Source of the DNA: CALDTK01 sp965213735
Lineage (GTDB): Bacteria; Bacteroidota; Bacteroidia; Chitinophagales; Saprospiraceae
Length of the DNA stretch: 64,000 nt
Direction of reading: 5' to 3'
Assembly: GCA_965213735.1 (NCBI GenBank)
Contig: CBDCAB010000006.1
Location: 682,001 to 746,000 of the forward strand
The notes under the pieces were generated by a model. That model saw nothing but the letters and a program-made list of their open reading frames with translations. It ran no database searches and was not told the DNA's origin. Of the stretch, positions 52,820 through 61,485 are shown piece after piece. The position numbers were made by a program, and so were the translations under genes. Every line of letters starts with the position of its first letter. Within the stretch, counting starts at the first letter, position 1.

Positions 52820-53601
52820 CCTCCATCAACTGTGATTGTAGATCCTGTAGTGTAACTCGAGGCCTGAGAACTTAGATATAGAAAGATTCCCAAAATTTCC
52901 TCTCTATCACTCATTCTGCCCATTGGACTTAAGGCCCCAAATTTTTCATGAAATGCGGCAGAGTGATTGTTGCTTATGCCATGAGGCACCACTGTATTGG
53001 CCCTAATACCATCCTTTCCGTAAAATGTGGCTAGATATCGCGTAAAGTTTGGAATCACCGACTTCGAAGCTACATAATCTATCGGCTTGAACCGAATGTC
53101 TCCGCCGAAGTCGTAAAGACTCTGATTAGGCGCCACAAGACTGTAGGTGGAAGCAATGTTTATGATCGATCCACTTTTTCTGCTCAGCATATGCTTGCAT
53201 ACCGCCTGCGTTAATTGTATAGTCCCAATAACGTTTACCTCGATGCTCTGACGTAGTGCTTCTTCAGGGTAATTTTCGAACCTGGACATATTTACTGCTC
53301 CAATTCCTGAATCATCAAACTTGGCATCTATGGCTGCCGAGTTTATGAGTGTGTCTATCTGTCCGAATCGGTCGATTCCGCTCTTTACCAGTTCCTCTCT
53401 GTCATCGGAAGATGTAATGTCTGCTCTCACTCGAAGTACATCATTCATTCCACTTGCTGGTGCTGGTACGTCTCCTATGTCAGCTGCAATTACATTTGCC
53501 CCAGCCTCTAAGAATCCCTTAACTAAAGTAGAGCCGATTATTCCAGCCGCACCAGTTATGAGGACAACTTGATCTTTTACACTTAAAATAGGATGTGTCA
53601 T
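52804..53601 (-). CDS. Short-chain dehydrogenase/reductase (PtmA-like)
   Basis: A 265-residue classical SDR: cofactor motif 'TGAAGIIG' at 16-23, 'NSAA' at 87-90, catalytic Ser151 and Tyr176/Lys180 in 'DYVASK', and 'GSTITVDGGWTAW' at the C-terminus. SDRs of this kind occur beside neuB and neuA genes in legionaminic-type loci (PtmA in Campylobacter). The exact reaction is not deducible; a keto or hydroxyl of the nonulosonate precursor is likely. Confidence 0.85.
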   Translation of the reverse strand: MTHPILSVKDQVVLITGAAGIIGSTLVKGFLEAGANVIAADIGDVPAPASGMNDVLRVRADITSSDDREELVKSGIDRFGQIDTLINSAAIDAKFDDSGIGAVNMSRFENYPEEALRQSIEVNVIGTIQLTQAVCKHMLSRKSGSIINIASTYSLVAPNQSLYDFGGDIRFKPIDYVASKSVIPNFTRYLATFYGKDGIRANTVVPHGISNNHSAAFHEKFGALSPMGRMSDREEILGIFLYLSSQASSYTTGSTITVDGGWTAW

Positions 53602-53604
53602 TCG

Positions 53605-54567
53605 CTAGACTTCGAGAAGGTTTAGTATTGCCTTTGATTCTGCAATGGTCCGTGAATTATATTTTCCAATCTCTTTAGCCTCGAGCCTACACCTCGAAAA
53701 GAAGCTGTCTAGTTCAGCAACAAACAGGTCGTTTCTTGAGTAGCCTTCCGCAGTATAGCGCACTACGTCATTTTCGCTTTTTATTTCCAGCACATTATGT
53801 ACAACATCAACACTAGCCGATGCTCGCTCAAAACTAAACCTATATGCCCTTCGGGTGGGTCGCTCGTAGAGGTTCATCGCTAAATGACAAATCGTCTTAG
53901 CTTCTGTTGAGTATAACAAATCTGTACTCTCATCTACTCCGTCGAGCTCCAAAACGCCGAGGGTATGGCTTTGTCTGATTGAATTGCCGGTCGGCGGCCC
54001 AGCTATCCAATTCACTAAATCTATGTCGTGTGACAGCGTCAGCGCAGCCCCACCTCCCATACTGAGATTAGCCACATACGACTCTCGGTAATCTTCCCAA
54101 GGATGCCACGCTGGAAGATATTCCCCCCAATGCGTTTCTACCCTTAGAAGTCTACCGTACGCTTCTTCTTGTACCATGCGCCGTACGCGCTGGAACAGCG
54201 GATATTCCCTCCACATATAACCTGTCATCACTAAGACAGGCGAATCCTCAAGAGCCTCTGCAATTAAGGCTAGTTCAGCGCTGGAATGGGCCAAGGGCTT
54301 TTCAACCAGCGTATGAACCTTCATCTGCAACAGCCTTACAGTCTGTTGCGCATGAAGATGAGTCGGGGTGCAAATAATGGCAGCTTCTGGTTGGAAAAGC
54401 TCCACTTCCTGCCAACTTGTGAGTACCTCTATAGCACTAGCAGCAACTGTGCGCAACGGTAGCTTTCGGGTACGAAGTACAGCTATGCGGTGTCCTTGCC
54501 TTTGAAGCAGATTGTTTATGTGCCGCTCGCCAATTGAGCCAGCCCCAATGACTAAAATACGATTCAC
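53605..54567 (-). CDS. Gfo/Idh/MocA oxidoreductase of the nonulosonate module
   Basis: A 320-residue enzyme with 'GAGSIGERH' at 8-16, 'CTPTHLHAQQT', 'EKP' at 89-91 and 'LSHDIDLVNW'. The substrate is unknown, but four-base overlap with the cytidylyltransferase gene and the flanking SDR place it in nonulosonate synthesis. It is distinct from the WbpB-type protein at 24048 because it lacks the 'WYDYSWKGD' element. Confidence 0.86.
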   Translation of the reverse strand: MNRILVIGAGSIGERHINNLLQRQGHRIAVLRTRKLPLRTVAASAIEVLTSWQEVELFQPEAAIICTPTHLHAQQTVRLLQMKVHTLVEKPLAHSSAELALIAEALEDSPVLVMTGYMWREYPLFQRVRRMVQEEAYGRLLRVETHWGEYLPAWHPWEDYRESYVANLSMGGGAALTLSHDIDLVNWIAGPPTGNSIRQSHTLGVLELDGVDESTDLLYSTEAKTICHLAMNLYERPTRRAYRFSFERASASVDVVHNVLEIKSENDVVRYTAEGYSRNDLFVAELDSFFSRCRLEAKEIGKYNSRTIAESKAILNLLEV

Positions 54568-55301
54568 GCTAAGGCTAAAATTGGCTTTACCACGTCCAAA
54601 GATTCAATTAAGCTGCTGGCTACTTCCAAGTCTTCAGCTTTATCAATATCAACTGCATATTCTGAACTTATAACGTGTGGCAATATGTAGTTCCCTGAAA
54701 CTGAATCTTTCTCGGTGAGTGTTGTGCATCTAATCACATCAAGTGTTCCAACCTGCCAATAAACCTTCGGAAGTGACTGTCGAGGTGCATTATAGGGTTC
54801 GACAACATCTGTATCGCTGAGCAGAGGCTCCATCGCTGCATCAAGGTCTGAAATCCGCCACATTTTATATGGCGTTACAGGACTCGACACAACTACCCGA
54901 AGGCTATCAGCTTCCTTTGTGGCGGCCATCTTATTGACACACTCATCTATCAATTTGCTCGGCCTCAAAGGACTCGTAGGACGTAATTGAACTAAGAAAT
55001 CAGGTCGCCAATCTTCATGCTCTGAAAGCCATGTCACAGCGTGTCGCCAAAACTCGATGTCTCTACTATCGTCCTGTGCAAGTTCGGCAGGTCGCAGAAA
55101 CGGCACTTCAGCGCCGTAACGTCGAGCTTGCTCTGCTATGGCTTCACTGTCTGTCGACACGATTGTCCGAGTCACGCTCTTCGACTGAAGTCCTGCACAG
55201 ATGCTGTAGGAGATGAGGGGATGACCGGCTAAGAGTTGAAGGTTCTTGTTAGGAAATCCTTTGCTTCCTCCGCGGGCTGGTATAACTGCCAATACCCGCA
55301 T
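54564..55301 (-). CDS. neuA: CMP-nonulosonate (acylneuraminate) cytidylyltransferase
   Basis: A 245-residue enzyme with 'VIPARGGSKGFPNKNLQLL' at 5-23, 'FLVQLRPTSPLR' and 'VDIDKAEDLEVA', the NeuA/CMP-Kdn family pattern. It activates a nine-carbon keto-acid sugar with CTP. It has no fused phosphatase domain; the separate HAD at 52319 may do that job. Its start overlaps the neuB stop by one base (TAATG). Confidence 0.9.
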   Translation of the reverse strand: MRVLAVIPARGGSKGFPNKNLQLLAGHPLISYSICAGLQSKSVTRTIVSTDSEAIAEQARRYGAEVPFLRPAELAQDDSRDIEFWRHAVTWLSEHEDWRPDFLVQLRPTSPLRPSKLIDECVNKMAATKEADSLRVVVSSPVTPYKMWRISDLDAAMEPLLSDTDVVEPYNAPRQSLPKVYWQVGTLDVIRCTTLTEKDSVSGNYILPHVISSEYAVDIDKAEDLEVASSLIESLDVVKPILALA

Positions 55302-56182
55302 TAGCCCTTGCGGTTCTTGAGTTTTTCACGTTGCACTTGCTCGATTTCGAGGATCTCCTGGGGCTTATACCTCAACGCTTCGTGGGTTTGGTGCAAATTG
55401 CGTATGAGTTTGCTAAGGCCGGGCGGTTCGAGGGAAGCGGCATGGTCAGTACCTCGCCAAGTTCGATCTTTGGTGAAATGTCGCTCCACCCATTCAGCTC
55501 CAAGCGCATAAGCTGCAATATCAACGGCAATTCCGAGATGATGTCCCGAAAAACCTATGGCCTTCACGCGTGAGCCAAAACGTTCATAGAGCGTGTTGAT
55601 CTCTAACAAGCAAACATCTTCAAACGGTACAGGATATCCAGAAGTGCAATTGTAGAGGACAATTCTATCGCCTGCATTTGCAGCCTCGAAAAAACCTACA
55701 AATTCCTCAATCTCATCCTTACGAGTCATCCCCGTTGATATATGTATATCCCCGCTATAGTTGTCTCGCAGGACCTTGAGCATTTCAACATTATTGTTGC
55801 AAGCCGAGGGAACTTTGATAAAATCTGGCTGAAGCTCGGAGATTTCCAGTGCCGAGGTGACATCCCAGACCGAAGTTGCATATCCGATACCGATATTTTC
55901 AGCGAACTTTTTCAGTTCCGCATGCTGATCCTGCGTAAACTCTAAAAACTCACGATGCTCACCGTAGGTGTTACCATAACTATTGTGAGGATTGGGATGC
56001 GGCGCCTCATACTGGTCTGCTGTGAGCAGCTCTTTGTTGTGCCGCTTCTGAAACTTCCCATAATCTGCCTTGCAGTCTTTTGCGAGCTGCAAAAGATCTT
56101 TTGCTATCTGCATCTCGCCTTTATGGTTGCAACCAATCTCTGCAATGATGCGAGGAGTTTTGTACTTGTTTAGATTGTTCAT
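55301..56182 (-). CDS. neuB: NeuB-like nonulosonate synthase without a SAF domain
   Basis: A 293-residue synthase: 'IIAEIGCNHKGEMQIAKDL', 'DYGKFQKRHNKELL', 'YATSVWDVTSALEI', 'FIKVPSACNNN', 'HISTGM', 'YNCTSGYP' and 'RTWRGTDHAASLEP'. It condenses phosphoenolpyruvate with a six-carbon N-acyl or neutral sugar. Usual NeuB proteins are about 340 residues with a C-terminal SAF (antifreeze-like) domain that covers the active site of the partner subunit. Here the chain ends just after the barrel, with no remnant of that domain. The substrate may be a sugar-6-phosphate, given the HAD phosphatase in the module. Confidence 0.88.
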   Translation of the reverse strand: MNNLNKYKTPRIIAEIGCNHKGEMQIAKDLLQLAKDCKADYGKFQKRHNKELLTADQYEAPHPNPHNSYGNTYGEHREFLEFTQDQHAELKKFAENIGIGYATSVWDVTSALEISELQPDFIKVPSACNNNVEMLKVLRDNYSGDIHISTGMTRKDEIEEFVGFFEAANAGDRIVLYNCTSGYPVPFEDVCLLEINTLYERFGSRVKAIGFSGHHLGIAVDIAAYALGAEWVERHFTKDRTWRGTDHAASLEPPGLSKLIRNLHQTHEALRYKPQEILEIEQVQREKLKNRKG

Positions 56183-56215
56183 AGATTTCTTGTTTGACCT
56201 TAACAGGTGGAGTGA

Positions 56216-57274
56216 TTAGGATGCTTCTCGAAGACTCACTTGTGCAAATTCAACAGCAACCCGACCAAAGAAGATGAGACTAGCAACGAATATCATCCCG
56301 CCGATGCCATACCAGATTTCACTCTTTTCTTGCTTGGGTAGCGGGAGGTAAGGGTAATCAATTACTCGGAAAAATGGCGTTTGAGTGCTGAGTGCAAAAC
56401 TTGCAGCTTCGAGATTTCTCAGAACTTCACCATAACCGATTGTGAGAAAGCTCAACTCGCGCGTAAGCCTATTCGACAGCAGGCGATCACGCTCTTGTAT
56501 CAGCCCTAATCTCGTGTCCGTGACTTGAGCTAAGCGATACTCGGTAGACTCGAGTAAATTTTTGATGCTATCAACTTTAGCCTTTAGCCTATTCACAGTG
56601 AGCTGTTTATTGCCTACACTCTCAGTTCTGTAAAATGAGCTAAGGCGCTCATAAAGTTTGGAATTAAAATGTATTGATAGCGCCTCATTTTCCGAACTGG
56701 TACTGAGTGTTAGAATTCCTGAATCTTCATCTATACTTAAATCCGATAGCTTACCTGGATCAAAGGCGCAATAGTAGTAGATAGCCCGGAGCAACAAGCG
56801 TTGCTGCGGCGAAAGCCGATCAAAATCCGAGGAGGAGAGTTCTACATCTTCAGTGATTTCGAATTGGTCACGGACTTCCGGTAAAGCAAGAAGATGGTTC
56901 ACCACTAAATCTGATTCACTGTCAATGACAATGGAGTCTAGAAGCACGCCATTGACGATGAGCTCAGAGTTGGAAAGAGCTACAATCTTTTTTAAGTTAA
57001 ACTCAGAACTGCTTCCGCCAAAGCCAATTTGTCCAAGGATACTCGACATTCCCGCTCCTTGGTTGCTTTCATTAATTAAGAAGCTGAGATTTGCCGTATA
57101 TATAGGTGTCGAAAATGATATGTAATAAGCTAATAGTAGTCCAAAGACAAAGCTCACTGCAAGAGTGACTGGCCATCTTCGCAGACCAGCTTTTACATAG
57201 TATTGAATGCCTCTTATAGCTGCTCCAACCGTAACTTCCTTTGCCCTTGTTGTTGTGGACTCCTTCATCAGCAC
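56216..57274 (-). CDS. Wzz-type chain-length determinant
   Basis: A 352-residue inner-membrane protein. The first helix is near residues 34-55 ('WPVTLAVSFVFGLLLAYYI'), a large periplasmic part with long helical 'TVNRLKAKVDSIKNLLEST' follows, and the second helix is near 323-343, preceded by the family element 'FFRVIDYPYLPLPKQEKS'. It sets polymer length together with Wzy. There is no cytoplasmic tyrosine-kinase domain as in Wzc, and I saw no separate kinase gene in the window. Confidence 0.88.
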   Translation of the reverse strand: MLMKESTTTRAKEVTVGAAIRGIQYYVKAGLRRWPVTLAVSFVFGLLLAYYISFSTPIYTANLSFLINESNQGAGMSSILGQIGFGGSSSEFNLKKIVALSNSELIVNGVLLDSIVIDSESDLVVNHLLALPEVRDQFEITEDVELSSSDFDRLSPQQRLLLRAIYYYCAFDPGKLSDLSIDEDSGILTLSTSSENEALSIHFNSKLYERLSSFYRTESVGNKQLTVNRLKAKVDSIKNLLESTEYRLAQVTDTRLGLIQERDRLLSNRLTRELSFLTIGYGEVLRNLEAASFALSTQTPFFRVIDYPYLPLPKQEKSEIWYGIGGMIFVASLIFFGRVAVEFAQVSLREAS

Positions 57275-57324
57275 CTGGCGCTGCTACTTCGGATAAAAGA
57301 TTTCTGCTTCACTACCTCTAGAGA

Positions 57325-60051
57325 CTACGTTCTTTCAAGGAGTAATATCAGCGTAACCAAGCTAGTCACCCCCGCTAAAGTCGCCTGCGCAATTTCTCCC
57401 CAGCTGCTACGCTCCCGAGGTGGCTTCGGTGGCTTTATCTTCTTTAAGCCTACCATTATCGTGGAGCCAGCCCGCACCGTTGGGTAATCTCGTATACCTA
57501 TAGCAGACCGGGTCTCTTTGATTTGCCCATTTGCATAGACAACAACTGTCGCGCTTTTCTTGGCACGTTCATCATTAAACCCACCTCCAAATCGCTCTAC
57601 ATACCATCTTGCATCGTGAGGACCTTGATAAGCAACTTTAATAGAAGCTTCATTGATAATTGTGTCTACTGCATACAGCGCAGCCCGCGTTCCAGGTAGC
57701 ATAATAGTCACCACTTCCTGCGGCTGTGGCACAGATACTATATCACCCGCTAATAACTCTATGTCATCAGGACCGCCGGGATTGCGCAGTATTTTATCTA
57801 AGTCTAAAACTACTGTACCCACATCTCGGGCTATCCGCAGAAGCGTTGCTCCTTGTGGAAAGGCATCATTGGTTAATCCTCCAGCGCGAGAGATGAAGTC
57901 GGAGACATGGTTATTTTCCTCGAGCTTTGCATACGGTCCTGGGTAGCGCACTTCCCCCCGCAACTCTACTTGTTCGATGAGTGAGAAGTCAGCCAGGGTC
58001 CGCACAACTATTTCATCAAACGGGCGCAGGTCGAACGTCTGCAGCAATTGACCCGCCGAGTCGAGCGCTATCTGTTCGACCTGAGTCTTCACCCCAGTTT
58101 CATCCGTCAGATTCACCCGGTACACATCCACACGATTGGGCTGAGCATCCAGTCGCAAACCTCCAGCTAAATAGATGAGATCGCTTACTTCTAAAGCAGT
58201 TGACCAGCTGTAGGTGCCCGGTGACCGAACGGCTCCAAGGACACTCACCGTAGGCGAGTCACTGTAGCGGCTCTCGGTATAGATGATTATTTCATCGTCG
58301 GGCTGGAGCTCAAATGAACTCGCCTGATCTAAGGGAATTCGTAGATAGGTCAACTTTGCAGGATCGGCTGGGTCCCGGCGTTGGACAACCGCTTCATCCT
58401 GCGCCTGAGGGGTTACATCACCAGCTAGCAAGATTGCCTCCTCCAAGGACAAGGAGCCATCTGCCGGAAATCTAAATGACCGCACCGAATCCCTGACTGC
58501 TCCACGAATCGTCACTCCTGCTGCATCGACGAAGCGACCAGCAGCAAGCACGCGAATTACATCACCTCTACGCAAAGGAGTCAGTGCCGTTTCACTCTCA
58601 CTACTTAAGTCTACACGAATTAATCGCGTGGTATTGTCGTCGTTTGTACGTTCGATAAATGCCAGATCTTGGCGCGCAGAGGGTCTTAGTCTTGCTCGTT
58701 GAATAACATCCCTAACGGTTATGTTTTCGCGAAAGCTAAACTCTCCAGGAAGGAGTACCGCACCCGCAACGGTAACATATTCAGCTATAGGTTCTTCTAT
58801 AATTGGTACAGCCACAACATCTCCATCTTCAAGTGTATAAGTAGCGTTTGTACTAAAGGCGATATCATCGACCAGCAGCCTTCCATCCTCATAACGCGTA
58901 ATGCGAATTGCTTCTTCGGCCGCACGCGGTTGAAAACCACCCGCATACTCTACCAGTTGACTGAGGCCTTCACGAGCTTCCAGTTCATAGAACATTGGCC
59001 TGACTACTCCGCCTACAGCCTGTATTAAGTCTAGCCGAGGCTTAACATAGATCACATCATTATCGCGCAAATTCAAGCCTGAAGCCAGCGCCGGATTCTT
59101 TAAAAACGAATAGATATCAATTGTGCGAACCTCTTCCCCACGAATACGCTCAATTTCTCGAACAGTGCCAGCAGATGTAGGACCACCAGCTGCCACCAAT
59201 GCATTGAGTGCACTATTCAATGCGGATAGGGTATAGGTGCCTGGAGCTTCCACCTCACCATAAATGTAGATCGTTACTGTTCGCGCTACATTTAAGGTCA
59301 AACTAAATTGGCCATCTGCAAATACATAGTACTGCTGCATGCGTGATTTCACCAGCTCACGTGCCTGCCCCAGTGACCGCCCCTGAAGATATATGCGAGG
59401 CATATTTGGCGGTCGCACGAATCCGTCTTCTTCGACAGTTAATAATAGATCTGCTTGACTAACCCCAAAGATGCTTATAGCAACTTCATCTCCAGCATCG
59501 AGAACATAAGAATCTGGTGCACGAATGCGATCATCTGCTCTAAATACTTCTAAGGTCCTATTCGTAAAGATATCATGTCCATAAATGCGTGGGCCCTCAT
59601 CACTACTTGGTGGAGGAGCTATTTGTGCTTCAGCGAGTTTGGCTTCCGCTTCCACCTCAGCTTCTGTCTCTGCGGAAGTTGAAGCCGTCTCGCCGGTTAC
59701 AACCTCAGGTGCTTGAGCATTTGTCTGTACCCCCTCCCCGGCCGTATTAGCTGCAGCTTCTGCCTCTAACTCCGAAATAACAGCCTGGATTTGCGGTTGA
59801 GCGGCAGCTAATTGTTGAGGACTCAGATTATCTAGATCTATACCACGAGCTAAAAGCCTGCGTCTGAGTTCTCCTTCATCAATATCTCGGTCAGCTAAGG
59901 CAGCTCGAGCTCGCGATTGTTCAGCTGGCCCATACTGCGCACGCGCTACAGAACTCACAGCACAACATAGCCCAACAATCAGCACAAGGTGCCAAAGCAG
60001 TTTAGCAAGCGAAATATTTAAATCTGTATGCGGCTCTTTCAAAGCTTCCAA
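57325..60051 (-). CDS. Wza-like outer-membrane polysaccharide exporter with SLBB repeats
   Basis: About 908 residues, probably starting at TTG 60042 or 60051, as both overlap the upstream stop. There is a signal-like hydrophobic segment at about 19-38. An Ala/Glu-rich low-complexity linker covers roughly 95-150, then the polysaccharide-export domain starts near 178 ('DSYVLDAGDEVAISIFG'). Several SLBB domains follow ('VTIYIYGEVEAPGTYTL', 'VTVAGAVLLPGEFSF', 'VSVLGAVRSPGTYSW', 'VELRGEVRYPGPYAK'), and there is a C-terminal helix 'SSWGEIAQATLAGVTSL'. This is longer than Wza itself, as is usual in Bacteroidota. It forms the outer-membrane exit channel. Confidence 0.92.
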   Translation of the reverse strand: MEALKEPHTDLNISLAKLLWHLVLIVGLCCAVSSVARAQYGPAEQSRARAALADRDIDEGELRRRLLARGIDLDNLSPQQLAAAQPQIQAVISELEAEAAANTAGEGVQTNAQAPEVVTGETASTSAETEAEVEAEAKLAEAQIAPPPSSDEGPRIYGHDIFTNRTLEVFRADDRIRAPDSYVLDAGDEVAISIFGVSQADLLLTVEEDGFVRPPNMPRIYLQGRSLGQARELVKSRMQQYYVFADGQFSLTLNVARTVTIYIYGEVEAPGTYTLSALNSALNALVAAGGPTSAGTVREIERIRGEEVRTIDIYSFLKNPALASGLNLRDNDVIYVKPRLDLIQAVGGVVRPMFYELEAREGLSQLVEYAGGFQPRAAEEAIRITRYEDGRLLVDDIAFSTNATYTLEDGDVVAVPIIEEPIAEYVTVAGAVLLPGEFSFRENITVRDVIQRARLRPSARQDLAFIERTNDDNTTRLIRVDLSSESETALTPLRRGDVIRVLAAGRFVDAAGVTIRGAVRDSVRSFRFPADGSLSLEEAILLAGDVTPQAQDEAVVQRRDPADPAKLTYLRIPLDQASSFELQPDDEIIIYTESRYSDSPTVSVLGAVRSPGTYSWSTALEVSDLIYLAGGLRLDAQPNRVDVYRVNLTDETGVKTQVEQIALDSAGQLLQTFDLRPFDEIVVRTLADFSLIEQVELRGEVRYPGPYAKLEENNHVSDFISRAGGLTNDAFPQGATLLRIARDVGTVVLDLDKILRNPGGPDDIELLAGDIVSVPQPQEVVTIMLPGTRAALYAVDTIINEASIKVAYQGPHDARWYVERFGGGFNDERAKKSATVVVYANGQIKETRSAIGIRDYPTVRAGSTIMVGLKKIKPPKPPRERSSWGEIAQATLAGVTSLVTLILLLERT

Positions 60052-61328
60052 TAACGCTTATCTAGTTCGCGGCCCCACTTAAACATACCCTTCAAATCAT
60101 ATATTAATACATCAGCTTTCGCCAAAACCAAAACCTCCTCCTTCGTATACGAAGCATACTTTTCGTGTGCTACAGCAGCAACAATGACATCATACGGCCC
60201 TTTCGGAGTAATCAATTCAATATTGTAGTGCTGCTTTAGTTCTGCTGCTTCGGCGTGCGGGTCAGCAACATCTACATGTATATGGTACTCCTCAAGTTCT
60301 CGTACTAAATCAACCACTTTGGAATTTCGTATATCACTAACGTTTTCTTTGAAGGTAACACCCAGCACGAGCACCCGCGACTCGCTCATCGATTTACCAG
60401 CCTTGCTCAGACCTACAATTACTTTTTTTGCGACCCATGCTGGCATCTTATCATTGATTCTCCTACCGGCGGCTATCACTTCCGGCTCAATATCCACTTC
60501 CCTTGCCTTGTGAAGCAGGTAGTAGGGATCAACCCCAATGCAGTGTCCACCAACCAGTCCAGGACGTAGCGGAATAAAGTTCCACTTAGTACCGGCTGCC
60601 TTTAATACAGCTTCTGTATCGATACCTAAGCGATCAAATACCATCGCTAGCTCATTCATCAAGCTGATGTTGAGGTCGCGCTGCGTGTTTTCGATAACTT
60701 TAGCAGCTTCAGCTACCTTCACGCTTTCGGCTCGATATGTACCAGCCGTAATTACGCGCTGATAAACTCGATCAATAACTTCTGCTGATTCATCGTCGCA
60801 GCCACTTACGATTTTAAGAATAGTGGCTACAGTATGCTCCTTATCGCCAGGATTGATCCGCTCGGGTGAATAGCCAAACTTAAAATCTTTTCGCGCCACC
60901 ATACCTGTGGCCTGCTCAATTATGGGAATACATACTTCTTCTGTACAGCCAGGATATACAGTACTCTCGTACACGACATAGTCTCCTGGATTAATGGTTT
61001 GAGCAACCGTTTCGCTCGACTTTTGCAAAGGGACGAGATTAGGAACTTTGCCTTCGGTTATGTCAGTAGGCACCGCCACCACATAAAAGCCAACCTCTGC
61101 TAGCTCTGCCGGGTCGGTGGTGTAGCTAATATCTTTGTCTTGAAATGCCTCAGGACTTAATTCCCCGCTCGGGTCTGTTCCACGACGCATCATATCAACG
61201 CGAGGCTCTGATATATCAAATCCCACAACACGAAAGTGCCGTGCAAACTCCAACGCAAGCGGAAGACCTACGTAACCTAGGCCAATTACGCCTAGAGCTA
61301 CTTCTTTTCGTGCGAGTTTGTCTAACAT
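60039..61328 (-). CDS. tviB: UDP-N-acetylhexosamine 6-dehydrogenase (TviB/WbpO type)
   Basis: A 429-residue nucleotide-sugar dehydrogenase: 'GLGYVG' at 16-21, 'YESTVYPGCTEEV', 'FGYSPERINPGDK' (the TviB/WbpO variant rather than the WecC form), catalytic Cys263 in 'GGHCIGVDPYYL', and 'VLGVTFKENVSDIRNSKV'. It oxidises C6 of UDP-GlcNAc or UDP-GalNAc twice with NAD. In this locus it would feed UDP-GlcNAcA to WbpB. An exact 14-base motif lies at 60115. Confidence 0.93.
   Translation of the reverse strand: MLDKLARKEVALGVIGLGYVGLPLALEFARHFRVVGFDISEPRVDMMRRGTDPSGELSPEAFQDKDISYTTDPAELAEVGFYVVAVPTDITEGKVPNLVPLQKSSETVAQTINPGDYVVYESTVYPGCTEEVCIPIIEQATGMVARKDFKFGYSPERINPGDKEHTVATILKIVSGCDDESAEVIDRVYQRVITAGTYRAESVKVAEAAKVIENTQRDLNISLMNELAMVFDRLGIDTEAVLKAAGTKWNFIPLRPGLVGGHCIGVDPYYLLHKAREVDIEPEVIAAGRRINDKMPAWVAKKVIVGLSKAGKSMSESRVLVLGVTFKENVSDIRNSKVVDLVRELEEYHIHVDVADPHAEAAELKQHYNIELITPKGPYDVIVAAVAHEKYASYTKEEVLVLAKADVLIYDLKGMFKWGRELDKRYWKL
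60115..60128 (-). repeat. 14-base repeated motif, exact copy
   Basis: Complement GTTTTGGCGAAAGC in the UDP-sugar dehydrogenase gene, sense, encoding 'VLAKA'. Confidence 0.85.
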
Positions 61329-61485
61329 TGCTGAACGGACATGCTACGGCTTCGCCGATGATGAGTCGGAGAGCGACCCTCTGCTGAACTATGGCTGACA
61401 TCAGTGGTGATGAGCACTGCGGCAATGATAGCGCAGGAGCTTGAGCAAGGCAGTTAAACCATAGTCAACAAATCGAGTAAGAAAA
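61329..61485. other. Leader region between upxY and the dehydrogenase
   Basis: About 157 bases without a frame. It contains a small GC hairpin, CGGC-TTC-GCCG at 61347-61357. A short leader after an UpxY gene could hold the site where the antiterminator loads on RNA polymerase, but no known consensus was recognised. Confidence 0.35.
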
